From an uncultured Bacteroidota bacterium (lineage in GTDB: Bacteria > Bacteroidota > Bacteroidia > Flavobacteriales > Flavobacteriaceae), in NCBI GenBank assembly GCA_902512065.1, contig CABXHU010000005.1, forward strand, positions 19,320-83,319: a stretch of 64,000 nucleotides of DNA, in the 5' to 3' direction. Position numbers and translations under genes: made by a program. Below, in pieces: positions 1 to 8,087 of the stretch. The first letter of the stretch is position 1, and each line of letters opens with the position of its first letter. The notes beneath the pieces are model-generated. The model was not told where the DNA came from. It worked only from the letters and a program-made list of their open reading frames with translations, and did not search any database.

Positions 1-3000
1 GATGGAACAATATCTAATTTATACGTAGATGGAGAATTAATAGAAAGTTCAGATTTTGCCGCTGGCGCCACCCCAGTTCAAGTCCCTATTTCTATTATTG
101 GAAGAAAATTTATAGGCAAAATTGATGAGGTTAGAATATGGGATTTAGTTAGAGATCAAGAACAAATTCAAGCTGTGATGAATTCATCTCTTTCTGGTGA
201 TGAATCGGGATTGGTTGCTTACTATCCGATGGAAGTTAATGAAAATTGGGAACTGATTGATCACAGTCCAAATGACAATCACGCCTCAATTGTTGATGTT
301 GAAATACTTCAAAAATACAGTTCACAAAATTGCGCATCTCCTGATGGCAGTGAACTTTGTCCATTTCCAACAATTCGTGATGCTTTAGAGGTTGCTCAAG
401 GAGGTGACAATATCTTAGTAAAGGAAGGAAGATATTCAGAAGTTTTATTTGATGAATTAGTTAATTACTCATATGAAACTGAGGCTCCCAGAATATCGAT
501 TATCGGTGAAAATGACAATGTAAGACTCGATGGAACAATTGAATTAAATGCAAACTGGGAGCTTTCAAATGGAAAATATATAGCACAAGTAGATTTGTTT
601 GATATTTCGAAAAGAGCTGGAATAAAAGTGGAAGATATATACGGGCTCTGGGTCAATGATAGATACATGATACCTGCAATGCCTATTAACTTCTCAAACC
701 CAACTGATGTAACTACAAGTGTTCAAAATAATCCTGAAAGCGGCACAGTATTCGCTTTGCCTTTAACCACTCCTTACTATTACCCAGGACCTGCAGATCT
801 TGAACTTCAAGATCCATATATTGTTGGTGACATAAATAACTTAGATGCTGCAGAGGAGTGGTCTTTTGACAAAGAAAATAAAATTTTATATCTGATAGCT
901 GGAGATAATATTCCTAATGATACAAATGTTAGGGTAAGGATTAGAACAAGTATCCTGAGTCTTGAATATTCAGACAATCTTACATTCAAAAACTTAAGTT
1001 TTTTCGCAGGAACTTTTCGTTTTCATCGATCCAGTTATATTCTTTTAGAGGATTCAAGATTCTCGCACAGTTGGGATGTGGGGATGAGTTATGAAATGCC
1101 TACTGTAAGGAGTTTGGGCGAGCTTGCCAATTATTTTCACAAAGGAATTCATAACACTGTAAGAAATTCTATATTTGAATATATAAATGATGCGTTTCCA
1201 TTAAAGTTTTGGGGGATCATGTACCCCTTAGGGGAAAACCTCCTTTTTCAATATAACGATTGGTTTGAAAATACAGTGTGGGCTCCTGGAGCAGCCGATA
1301 ATTTTCAAGGCGGTGATAAATGGTATTCTCCTGGAGTAACTATTGGAGGAAGTACTTTTCGTCACATAACTATGGATCAGAATCATACTGGAGGTCTTGA
1401 GCCAGGATTACAATCCTTAGTTGAGTATGCAAGAATAGAAAATCAATATATTAACATTGATGGTGGTGGTATTCAAAGAACTGTGGGTAATACGATAGGA
1501 TCTACAACTCGTTATTGTTGGCTTTTAAACACAAACCGAAACGGGATGAGGTTTGATAGTTTTTGCGCAGGTGTTAACGGGGTTGCTCATAATGTGGTAT
1601 CAGCTGGGAACAAAAGAGGGTTCAGGCTAAAGGGAGATAAACATAGAGCCTTTCATTTATTGGCTTATGACAATAATACTAATGGGATCAGCATGGCTAA
1701 AAACAAATTTTGTGGCGAAGACTGGGGAAATTTTGGTGATAATGGAGAAGATGGGACTTTAGAAAATATGCTAGGTAACCTAAATTCAAGACTTCTTAAT
1801 GTTATTGTTGAAAAAAGATTAACAGCGAATACCCCAGATGCGGGTGATCCTGCTATTACCGGCGGAAGTGGAACCACAATTTCAGAAAATATCAGTAACG
1901 AATTTTTACTGAATCAATCCGGTATTTGGTTTGGCGAGGCATTGGATGAGGATCACGCCGCTCCTTTCGTCTACCCCCATTTAGAGCTACAAGATCCCTG
2001 GTTTGAGAACAGAAGAAGATCCGTTGAATCTCTTGAATCTCAGTTTGGTGAAAATCCATATACAGATGCTAATCAAGATTATGATTTTAGACCAAGAAAA
2101 GGGTCAACACTATTAGATGGAGGTGTAGTTATCCCCGGAATTAATGACGGACAGGATGATGATCCTGCATACCCTCTAAATCACCCCCCTTCATATACTG
2201 GTCAACATAGACCATTTATTGGAGATGCTCCGGACATAGGTCCATACGAGTATGGAGATTCTGTGTACTGGATCCCTGGATTTAGATATAGTTATCCTAC
2301 GGTTCCAATTCCAAGTGATGGAGCAGTAGATGTGCCTATAGATTATAGTGTAATATTTAATTATCCTTGGAAAACAGATTATTCAAATACTACGGCTATT
2401 GTCAATATTACTGGCCCTTGTGTTAATAGAACGGAAACATTAAATTATCCTGAAAATGTAGTTTTTCAGACCTTTTTGCCTGGTGAAACCTATACATGGA
2501 CAGTAACAGTTGATGGTGTTAGTAGTGATAATTGGACTTTTACAGTATCTGATAAGATACATCCATTAAATGACAGATCTGTTCATGAAAGTGTAGTTAC
2601 AGATGTAGTTCCAACACATAATAAAAGCCTTGATGTTGCAGAAGATGTAGTTTCTTTTTTACGTTTTGATATCCCATCATCAGTTGATCTTGGCGGTACA
2701 ATAAATTTAAATATAACTCCTGAGCAAATTGAAAATTTAGATGGAGGTATTGTTTTATATAAATATAATTATCAAGGCTGGGGTGAAAAGTTTAATGATA
2801 ATAATTTAGGTTCTATTGATCGTACCTTATTAACTACCTTAGATACTATTTCCTCTTTAGAGTCAGGCTCTCAATTATCAATTGATGTTTCAGAACACAT
2901 AGATTCAGCTGGCGAATATTCTTTTGCACTAGGGGCTTTAACAGAAACTGATCAGGTTTCTTTTTATAGTAAAGAAAAATTTGTCACGGACGGAGTAGAT

Positions 3001-4050
3001 ATTGTTGTTTCGCCTGGTGATCTTTTAGGTCCATCAGGAAATGGAAGCGGATATGCACCAATGATTGAAGTGTGGCCAAGTTTATCCTTTGAAGCAGCAG
3101 CACCTGTTATTGCACTTACAGGAGATAACCCAATAACAATTGAGGTGGGTGATAGTTTTACTGATCCAGGAGCTACCGCTACAGATAATTACGAAACCAC
3201 TATTACAGTTACCACCACAGGAAGTGTTGATGTAAATACCCTAGGCTCTTATACAATAACCTATAGTGCTGAAGATAGTTCTAGTAATACTGCTACTACG
3301 GCAACACGAACAGTTAATGTAGTAGATACAACAGCGCCTAATGTAGTTTGTCAGAATATTTCAATTGAATTAAGTAGTAACGAAGCAGTAAGTATTTCTG
3401 CTGATGACATTAATAATGGGTCAAATGATTATTCAGGAATTTCAGAAGTATCTATTGATCAATCAACTTTTGATTGCTCTAATTTAGGTGATAATCAAGT
3501 TGTACTATCGGTTACGGATAATTATGGAAATATAGGTCAATGTACTGGAATAGTTACGGTCATAGATGTAGTTGATCCTGTTATTGCTTGTAATAATATA
3601 ACAATAACACTTGAAAATATGTTTGCAGAAATTAGTATAGAAGATATTGATAATGGAAGTTCTGATAATTGTGGAATTTCAGATATTCAAATTAGTCAAA
3701 CACAATTTACTGATGAACATGTTGGAGAGAATATTATATCCCTAACTGTTACAGACAATTATGGAAATATTTCTTCATGTGATGCTATTGTTACAGTAGA
3801 CGCTGGTTTAGGAGTTGATAATATTTCTTTAAACACTATTAGGCTTCATCCAAATCCTACCTCTGATATAATAAATATTTCAGGTAATTTTTCAGGACTA
3901 TCTTTTATCGTATATGATTTATTAGGTAAGAAAATTTTTAAAGGGAATACTAGTCGTATAATAGATACATCAAAGTTAGAGAAGGGAATTTATCTTATTG
4001 AATTTTCATCTAGCAATCAAAAGGCTGTACGGAAAATAATTAAAAACTAG
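1..4050 (+). CDS. Giant secreted beta-helix protein with T9SS sorting domain (5' end missing)
   Basis: The reading frame is open from base 1, 58 codons before the first ATG at 175, so the gene starts upstream of the window. The first visible residues (GKIDEVRIWDLVRD) are the end of a LamG/concanavalin-like jellyroll. Next comes a right-handed parallel beta-helix of the DUF1565/pectate-lyase type over roughly the next 650 residues, starting at a segment resembling TIRDALEVAQGGDNILVKEG. Then follow an Ig-like region, a DUF5011-type domain near base 3110 (IEVGDSFTDPGATATDN), two HYR-like repeats (base 3330-3810), and a C-terminal type IX sorting domain (LHPNPTSDIINISG... GIYLIEF). The protein is inferred to be exported by T9SS to the cell surface or medium. 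A carbohydrate-related role is possible from the helix and LamG fold, but no catalytic residues were identified. Confidence 0.88.
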   Translation, partial: DGTISNLYVDGELIESSDFAAGATPVQVPISIIGRKFIGKIDEVRIWDLVRDQEQIQAVMNSSLSGDESGLVAYYPMEVNENWELIDHSPNDNHASIVDVEILQKYSSQNCASPDGSELCPFPTIRDALEVAQGGDNILVKEGRYSEVLFDELVNYSYETEAPRISIIGENDNVRLDGTIELNANWELSNGKYIAQVDLFDISKRAGIKVEDIYGLWVNDRYMIPAMPINFSNPTDVTTSVQNNPESGTVFALPLTTPYYYPGPADLELQDPYIVGDINNLDAAEEWSFDKENKILYLIAGDNIPNDTNVRVRIRTSILSLEYSDNLTFKNLSFFAGTFRFHRSSYILLEDSRFSHSWDVGMSYEMPTVRSLGELANYFHKGIHNTVRNSIFEYINDAFPLKFWGIMYPLGENLLFQYNDWFENTVWAPGAADNFQGGDKWYSPGVTIGGSTFRHITMDQNHTGGLEPGLQSLVEYARIENQYINIDGGGIQRTVGNTIGSTTRYCWLLNTNRNGMRFDSFCAGVNGVAHNVVSAGNKRGFRLKGDKHRAFHLLAYDNNTNGISMAKNKFCGEDWGNFGDNGEDGTLENMLGNLNSRLLNVIVEKRLTANTPDAGDPAITGGSGTTISENISNEFLLNQSGIWFGEALDEDHAAPFVYPHLELQDPWFENRRRSVESLESQFGENPYTDANQDYDFRPRKGSTLLDGGVVIPGINDGQDDDPAYPLNHPPSYTGQHRPFIGDAPDIGPYEYGDSVYWIPGFRYSYPTVPIPSDGAVDVPIDYSVIFNYPWKTDYSNTTAIVNITGPCVNRTETLNYPENVVFQTFLPGETYTWTVTVDGVSSDNWTFTVSDKIHPLNDRSVHESVVTDVVPTHNKSLDVAEDVVSFLRFDIPSSVDLGGTINLNITPEQIENLDGGIVLYKYNYQGWGEKFNDNNLGSIDRTLLTTLDTISSLESGSQLSIDVSEHIDSAGEYSFALGALTETDQVSFYSKEKFVTDGVDIVVSPGDLLGPSGNGSGYAPMIEVWPSLSFEAAAPVIALTGDNPITIEVGDSFTDPGATATDNYETTITVTTTGSVDVNTLGSYTITYSAEDSSSNTATTATRTVNVVDTTAPNVVCQNISIELSSNEAVSISADDINNGSNDYSGISEVSIDQSTFDCSNLGDNQVVLSVTDNYGNIGQCTGIVTVIDVVDPVIACNNITITLENMFAEISIEDIDNGSSDNCGISDIQISQTQFTDEHVGENIISLTVTDNYGNISSCDAIVTVDAGLGVDNISLNTIRLHPNPTSDIINISGNFSGLSFIVYDLLGKKIFKGNTSRIIDTSKLEKGIYLIEFSSSNQKAVRKIIKN

Positions 4051-4074
4051 CTTCTTACTCAATTTAATATTATT

Positions 4075-4082
4075 TAAATTTG
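4075..4082 (+). promoter_or_regulatory. -7 promoter element of tRNA-Arg
   Basis: TAAATTTG matches the Bacteroidota sigma-A -7 consensus TAnnTTTG and lies 16 bases before the tRNA 5' end. No clear TTTG -33 box was seen at the right distance, so the call rests on one element plus position. Confidence 0.5.
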
Positions 4083-4098
4083 TCGGCACATTTAAAAT

Positions 4099-4172
4099 GG
4101 CCTCGTAGCATAACTGAATAGTGCATCTGATTACGGCTCAGAAGGTTGGGGGTTTGAATCCCTCCGAGGTCA
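4099..4172 (+). tRNA. tRNA-Arg (anticodon ACG)
   Basis: A full cloverleaf can be drawn. The acceptor is GGCCTCG/CGAGGTC with one G-U pair. The D stem is GCAT/GTGC. The anticodon stem TCTGA/TCAGA holds loop TTACGGC with anticodon ACG. The T stem is GGGGG/CCCTC around TTTGAAT, with discriminator A. No CCA is encoded. ACG (read as ICG) decodes CGN arginine codons. Confidence 0.93.
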
Positions 4173-4173
4173 C

Positions 4174-4209
4174 AAAAAGGAATAACTCAAAAGAGTTGTT
4201 CCTTTTTTT
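4174..4209 (+). terminator. Rho-independent terminator after tRNA-Arg
   Basis: AGGAATAACTC pairs with GAGTTGTTCCT (one G-U pair) around an AAAA loop and is followed by a T-tract. It sits directly after the tRNA and ends its transcript. Confidence 0.85.
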
Positions 4210-4254
4210 GTTGTTAATTCAAAAAAAATATTCACATTTGCAAAAATTTTAGAA

Positions 4255-4833
4255 ATGGGATTAAATATCAAAGAAATATTCACTGCCTTTATGGTCTTAT
4301 TTGCAGTTATTGATATAGTTGGAAACATTCCAATTATAATTGATTTGAGATCAAAAGTTGGTCATATCCAAAGTGGAAAAGCATCATTGATTGCTGGAGT
4401 AATTATGATAGCATTTTTGTTTGTTGGACAAGAAATTTTGAAATTGATTGGGATTGATGTCAACTCATTTGCTGTAGCAGGTTCATTTGTATTATTTTTT
4501 ATAGCTCTTGAAATGATTTTGGGTGTCACCATATATAGGGATGACGAAACAAATAAACTTACAGCATCGGTATTCCCATTAGCATTTCCTTTAATAGCAG
4601 GTCCTGGAACTTTAACAACTATTTTATCGATTAAATCTGAGTATGCCACTGAAAATATTTTAATTGCTCTGGTAGTGAACGTATTGGTTATTTATCTTGT
4701 ACTAAAGACTTCTAATAGAATTGAAAAATTCATAGGTAAGAATGGTATTAATATTGTCAGAAAGGTATTTGGAGTAATATTGTTAGCAATTGCTGTTAAA
4801 TTATTTGCCTCAAATATTAAAGAGTTATTTTAA
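4255..4833 (+). CDS. MarC family integral membrane protein
   Basis: A 192-residue protein of MarC/UPF0056 length and layout with about six hydrophobic segments. The family signatures are visible: an N-terminal helix (FTAFMVLFAVIDIVGNIPI) and the central segment VFPLAFPLIAGPGTLTTIL. The family sits in the inner membrane, and its transport role is not established. Despite the name, MarC is not accepted as a multidrug-resistance protein. The gene stands alone after the tRNA-Arg terminator. Confidence 0.9.
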   Translation: MGLNIKEIFTAFMVLFAVIDIVGNIPIIIDLRSKVGHIQSGKASLIAGVIMIAFLFVGQEILKLIGIDVNSFAVAGSFVLFFIALEMILGVTIYRDDETNKLTASVFPLAFPLIAGPGTLTTILSIKSEYATENILIALVVNVLVIYLVLKTSNRIEKFIGKNGINIVRKVFGVILLAIAVKLFASNIKELF

Positions 4834-4931
4834 TTCTGGTTCAGAAGGTTACAGTTTTCACTAAACCATAGGTAAATCTTCTTCTTTTAAAATTATTTAT
4901 ATTTACATTCTAAATTATAAAAACCAAAAAC

Positions 4932-5492
4932 ATGAAAAAATTTAAATTAATTATAGCTCTTGCAGTAGTATTTGGATTCATTTATTCCTGTAATAACTCT
5001 GCTGTACAAAAAATGAGCGATAAAATGGGGGGAGATCAATCAGATCACGTATGTGCTAGTTGTGCTAAATCGTCAGATGCAAAAGCGACTTTTGAAAATA
5101 ACTCGAAAACAATGCAAATCTTATTTGATAGTTATGCAAACGAATCAGTTGACTATTCTTATTTTGCTGATGATGTAGTTTTTAGAGGAACTTTATTAGG
5201 TTCTGCAGATTCTCTAGGTCTAGATGAAATCAAAGGAATACACAAAGAGTTTTTTGCAAAATATGATGTAAAACATATGGCACCATTTAATTATTTACAG
5301 GGTGTTAATGCTCAGACTGGTAAAGCTGATGGTTCTGTACGAATGTATTATGCAATGGAAGTAACTAATACAACTAATGATAAATCTGTTGTTGTTCCAA
5401 TTTATGAATCATTTGATTTTAATGAAGAAGGTAAAGCTACTTTTGTACAATGGTACTGTGATTGGACTGCTTCTTTAGAATCTATAGAATAA
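4932..5492 (+). CDS. Lipoprotein with NTF2-like (SnoaL) fold, unknown role
   Basis: 186 residues. The N-terminus is a lipoprotein signal (KKFKLIIALAVVFGFIYSC) with the lipid-bearing Cys at residue 20. A CASCA motif follows near residue 42. The rest (SYFADDVVFRGTLLGSADSLGLDEI, then FATFVQWYCDW near the end) has the pattern of a nuclear-transport-factor-2-like domain. No catalytic assignment is possible. The gene is monocistronic and followed by a hairpin terminator. Confidence 0.7.
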   Translation: MKKFKLIIALAVVFGFIYSCNNSAVQKMSDKMGGDQSDHVCASCAKSSDAKATFENNSKTMQILFDSYANESVDYSYFADDVVFRGTLLGSADSLGLDEIKGIHKEFFAKYDVKHMAPFNYLQGVNAQTGKADGSVRMYYAMEVTNTTNDKSVVVPIYESFDFNEEGKATFVQWYCDWTASLESIE

Positions 5493-5511
5493 ATTAAAAA
5501 ATATTATTAAT

Positions 5512-5551
5512 TAAGTCAGTTATTATTAATTTAGTAACTGACTTATTTTTT
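5512..5551 (+). terminator. Hairpin terminator
   Basis: An 11-bp perfect stem TAAGTCAGTTA/TAACTGACTTA with a 12-base loop is followed by a run of T. It separates the lipoprotein gene from the next gene. Confidence 0.75.
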
Positions 5552-5569
5552 AACTTCAAACTTTTGAAT

Positions 5570-6256
5570 ATGAAAAAAATATTTATAACAATCTTAGCTT
5601 TTAGTTCATTTACCTTATTTAGTCAAAAAAAATATATTGAATCTATGAGTTTTGAACAATCTCAGGATATTGACTTTTTTATTAATGTAAAAAATAACAC
5701 AAAGCTAGGTGAGTATATAACTGCTTCAGGAAATTCTGTAAAATTAGGAGATACGCTAATTATTGGTAATCCAACATCTTCATCTGCAACTTCTAATACT
5801 TATGGTGGTGGAAATAAAATAGCATATGGAAGAACCAAAACAAGATTTACTAAAGAATTTGAATTCATCCAATTGGGTAGACCAGCTGGGTTTGGCGTCG
5901 TTATGTCTGGTCAAGATACGCCAATGGCAGGTATTAATTTATCTAAAGAGGTGGTATTAGTTAAAGAAATGAAAACATATCATAAAGGAAGCAAGAAAAA
6001 GCCTTTGAATGTTCAAATTGTTCTAGGTGAAATAAATGGAAGAGCTTTTGGGATAAATAAATATTTGAGTGTAATGAATACTGAGCTTGCAATTGAAAGC
6101 GGAGAAATATTTTTAAAAAATAGGAAAATGACTAGAGATGAAGCTATTGCAAAATTAAAGGAAGCAAAGGAATTATTAGATTTAGAAATGATGTCTCAGG
6201 AAGATTATGACGCACTAAGAAAGGAGCTTTCTCCTATAATAATGAATAAAGGTTAG
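5570..6256 (+). CDS. Secreted protein with SHOCT-like C-terminus, unknown
   Basis: ATG at 5570 is chosen over the in-frame TTG at 5564 because the signal peptide (KKIFITILAFSSFTLFSQ) starts there. The protein has 228 residues. The middle region is not recognised. The C-terminus (EAIAKLKEAKELLDLEMMSQ then EDYDALRKEL) resembles the SHOCT short C-terminal domain, whose pattern is L-x(2)-G-x-I-[TS]-x-E-[ED]-[FY]. It is predicted to be exported to the periplasm. Confidence 0.65.
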   Translation: MKKIFITILAFSSFTLFSQKKYIESMSFEQSQDIDFFINVKNNTKLGEYITASGNSVKLGDTLIIGNPTSSSATSNTYGGGNKIAYGRTKTRFTKEFEFIQLGRPAGFGVVMSGQDTPMAGINLSKEVVLVKEMKTYHKGSKKKPLNVQIVLGEINGRAFGINKYLSVMNTELAIESGEIFLKNRKMTRDEAIAKLKEAKELLDLEMMSQEDYDALRKELSPIIMNKG

Positions 6257-6260
6257 AGAG

Positions 6261-7043
6261 TTATTTCAAATTATTTCTTAGTAATTTTTCTAATTTTTCA
6301 ACCTCATATAGATAAGACTCATAGGTTAACATTAAACTAGATCTTAGAATAAAATCATAATGTCTAAATAGATTTAACATATATTTTACCTTGTCCTTTT
6401 TATTATCTATATATAATAATTCGTTTGTATTCATAGACAAATCACCTGATTTCATTTTACTTGCCATTTCATAAAAGTTCATGTTATTTCTCATATAATA
6501 CTTATCAAAAGGTTTAAAATTAAAATTATTAATCATTACTGGCTGAATATAATTATACCAATAATGTCTTTCTCTTTCTAGCCTTAATTTTAAGATTTTA
6601 ATTTGTGCTTTTACCACAGCTACCTGTTTAACAAGATCCTTATCTTCAAAATATCTTAATGATCCAGAATTCACTACTTGCTCTAGATTAGCATCAATGG
6701 GTTCATAATAGTCCCAGCTAAGCATTGCAAATGCAAAAAGAAAAAACTGATCTGGATTATCAGTAATAATTCCATGATCTTCTATGTCATCAACTAATTT
6801 TTGTATGTTAATTCTTAATTCTTTTCTTTTTTCCAGAAATGAATTAAATCCTATTGTATCGTTGATTACATCCTCATGCATTCCTGTAATAAGTTCTTTA
6901 GCTCTAGTATTTTCAATATAATCTTCTCTAAAATTATCTACCATAAATCCAAGAGTAATTGCAGAGAATAGCAATATAAACTCAATCAGATTACCATTGA
7001 CTTTATTTTTATTACTGAATCTAAAAAATTTATGTATTTTCAT
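6261..7043 (-). CDS. DUF6090-like single-pass membrane protein
   Basis: 260 residues. One membrane helix lies near residues 20-38 (LIEFILLFSAITLGFMVDNF), followed by an NFRED-type motif and a long, mostly helical soluble part rich in charged residues. This is the layout of the Bacteroidota DUF6090 family, where one transmembrane helix is followed by an [NS]WRE-like motif. The function is unknown. It converges on the preceding gene with a 4-base gap and diverges from the DUF4920 gene. Confidence 0.55.
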   Translation of the reverse strand: MKIHKFFRFSNKNKVNGNLIEFILLFSAITLGFMVDNFREDYIENTRAKELITGMHEDVINDTIGFNSFLEKRKELRINIQKLVDDIEDHGIITDNPDQFFLFAFAMLSWDYYEPIDANLEQVVNSGSLRYFEDKDLVKQVAVVKAQIKILKLRLERERHYWYNYIQPVMINNFNFKPFDKYYMRNNMNFYEMASKMKSGDLSMNTNELLYIDNKKDKVKYMLNLFRHYDFILRSSLMLTYESYLYEVEKLEKLLRNNLK

Positions 7044-7092
7044 AGAATATTATTTATGGTATATTAAGATATTAAAAATAAAAAACACAGAC

Positions 7093-7539
7093 ATGAAATA
7101 TATTTTCTTTTTCTCTATTTTTTTGGTTTTCACTTCATGTAACACAAATCAATCTCATTATGGTGAAATAATTACTAACGAAAATATTATTGATTATTCT
7201 AAGGCAAAAGAGTTAGTGCTTGAAGAGGGAAAAATTTCTACAAAAATTGAAGGTACGATTCTAGAGACATGTGCAAAAAAGGGTTGTTGGATTAGGTTAA
7301 AGGCAGATAATGATACTTTATTTGTTAGATTCAAGGACTACGGTTTTTTTGTCCCTACTTCTGGGGTTGAGGGAAAGACAGCAATACTTCAAGGAGAGGC
7401 CACGTATGAAACATTAGAAGTAGAAGAAGTTAGACATTATGCTGAAGATGCTGGAAAATCAAAAGAAGAAATTGAATTAATTACTGAGCCAGAATACATT
7501 TTTTCTTTTACTGCTACCGGAGTAATTATTGAGGATTAG
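7093..7539 (+). CDS. DUF4920 domain lipoprotein
   Basis: The start is set at ATG 7093, where a lipoprotein signal begins (KYIFFFSIFLVFTSC, lipid Cys at residue 16). The 32 upstream in-frame codons do not look coding. The 148-residue protein has the DUF4920 hallmark ETCAKKGCWIRLK followed by VRFKDYGFFVP. The two cysteines around KKG suggest a redox or metal role, but none is established. Its 3' end overlaps the convergent SOUL gene by 14 bases. Confidence 0.8.
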   Translation: MKYIFFFSIFLVFTSCNTNQSHYGEIITNENIIDYSKAKELVLEEGKISTKIEGTILETCAKKGCWIRLKADNDTLFVRFKDYGFFVPTSGVEGKTAILQGEATYETLEVEEVRHYAEDAGKSKEEIELITEPEYIFSFTATGVIIED

Positions 7540-8083
7540 TATTATATTCAATTTTCACCATTACTTCATTTCTTCTATTAAATACTTTATATGGGCTATT
7601 ATATGAAACGAAGTATGGACTCCCAATATGCTTTATATTTAATACATTTAACTTATCATATAATATATTAGAATAATTTTTTATTTTTTTTCTGTTTCCC
7701 CAACCACCAAATCTAACTGATGCGTAGTGCCCGGCCTTTGATTCATATATTTTTATATTTTCATCATTTGGTTTAGAAATATTATCCATCTTAAGTTTAG
7801 CAGGCATAACAAATTCTATTGAATTTATTTTATCTTCTTTACTTAGATAAACTGGAGTTGTCATAGCAATTTTTTGATTATTACTATTATTTCCGCTTAT
7901 ATATTTAAACAATTTCATGAAATTGTTATTAGCTCCATTTTCAGAAATAACTTTAGCTTTAAGAACGGAAGGGTAGTATCTTATTTCAAAATTATTATCT
8001 TTTAGAACTACATCATATTTTTGGGTTTCATAATCAGCACTCATAATTAATAATGGTAATACAAATAGAATTAAGTATTTCAT
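7526..8083 (-). CDS. SOUL family heme-binding protein
   Basis: 185 residues with an N-terminal signal peptide (LILFVLPLLIMS). It then shows SOUL-family motifs: YDVVLKDNNFEIRYYPSVLKAKV at the start of the domain, IAMTTPVYL in the middle, and a C-terminal YNSPYKVFNRRNEVMVKIE. SOUL/HBP proteins bind heme or other tetrapyrroles, and the bacterial role is unclear. It follows the S8 protease gene by 4 bases on the same strand, so co-transcription is likely. Confidence 0.85.
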   Translation of the reverse strand: MKYLILFVLPLLIMSADYETQKYDVVLKDNNFEIRYYPSVLKAKVISENGANNNFMKLFKYISGNNSNNQKIAMTTPVYLSKEDKINSIEFVMPAKLKMDNISKPNDENIKIYESKAGHYASVRFGGWGNRKKIKNYSNILYDKLNVLNIKHIGSPYFVSYNSPYKVFNRRNEVMVKIEYNTNPQ

Positions 8084-8087
8084 TTTT

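Noticed and set aside
6997..7092. Extended N-terminus of the DUF4920 protein
   Set aside because: It overlaps the divergent gene's start and would bury the lipoprotein signal, which begins naturally at ATG 7093.
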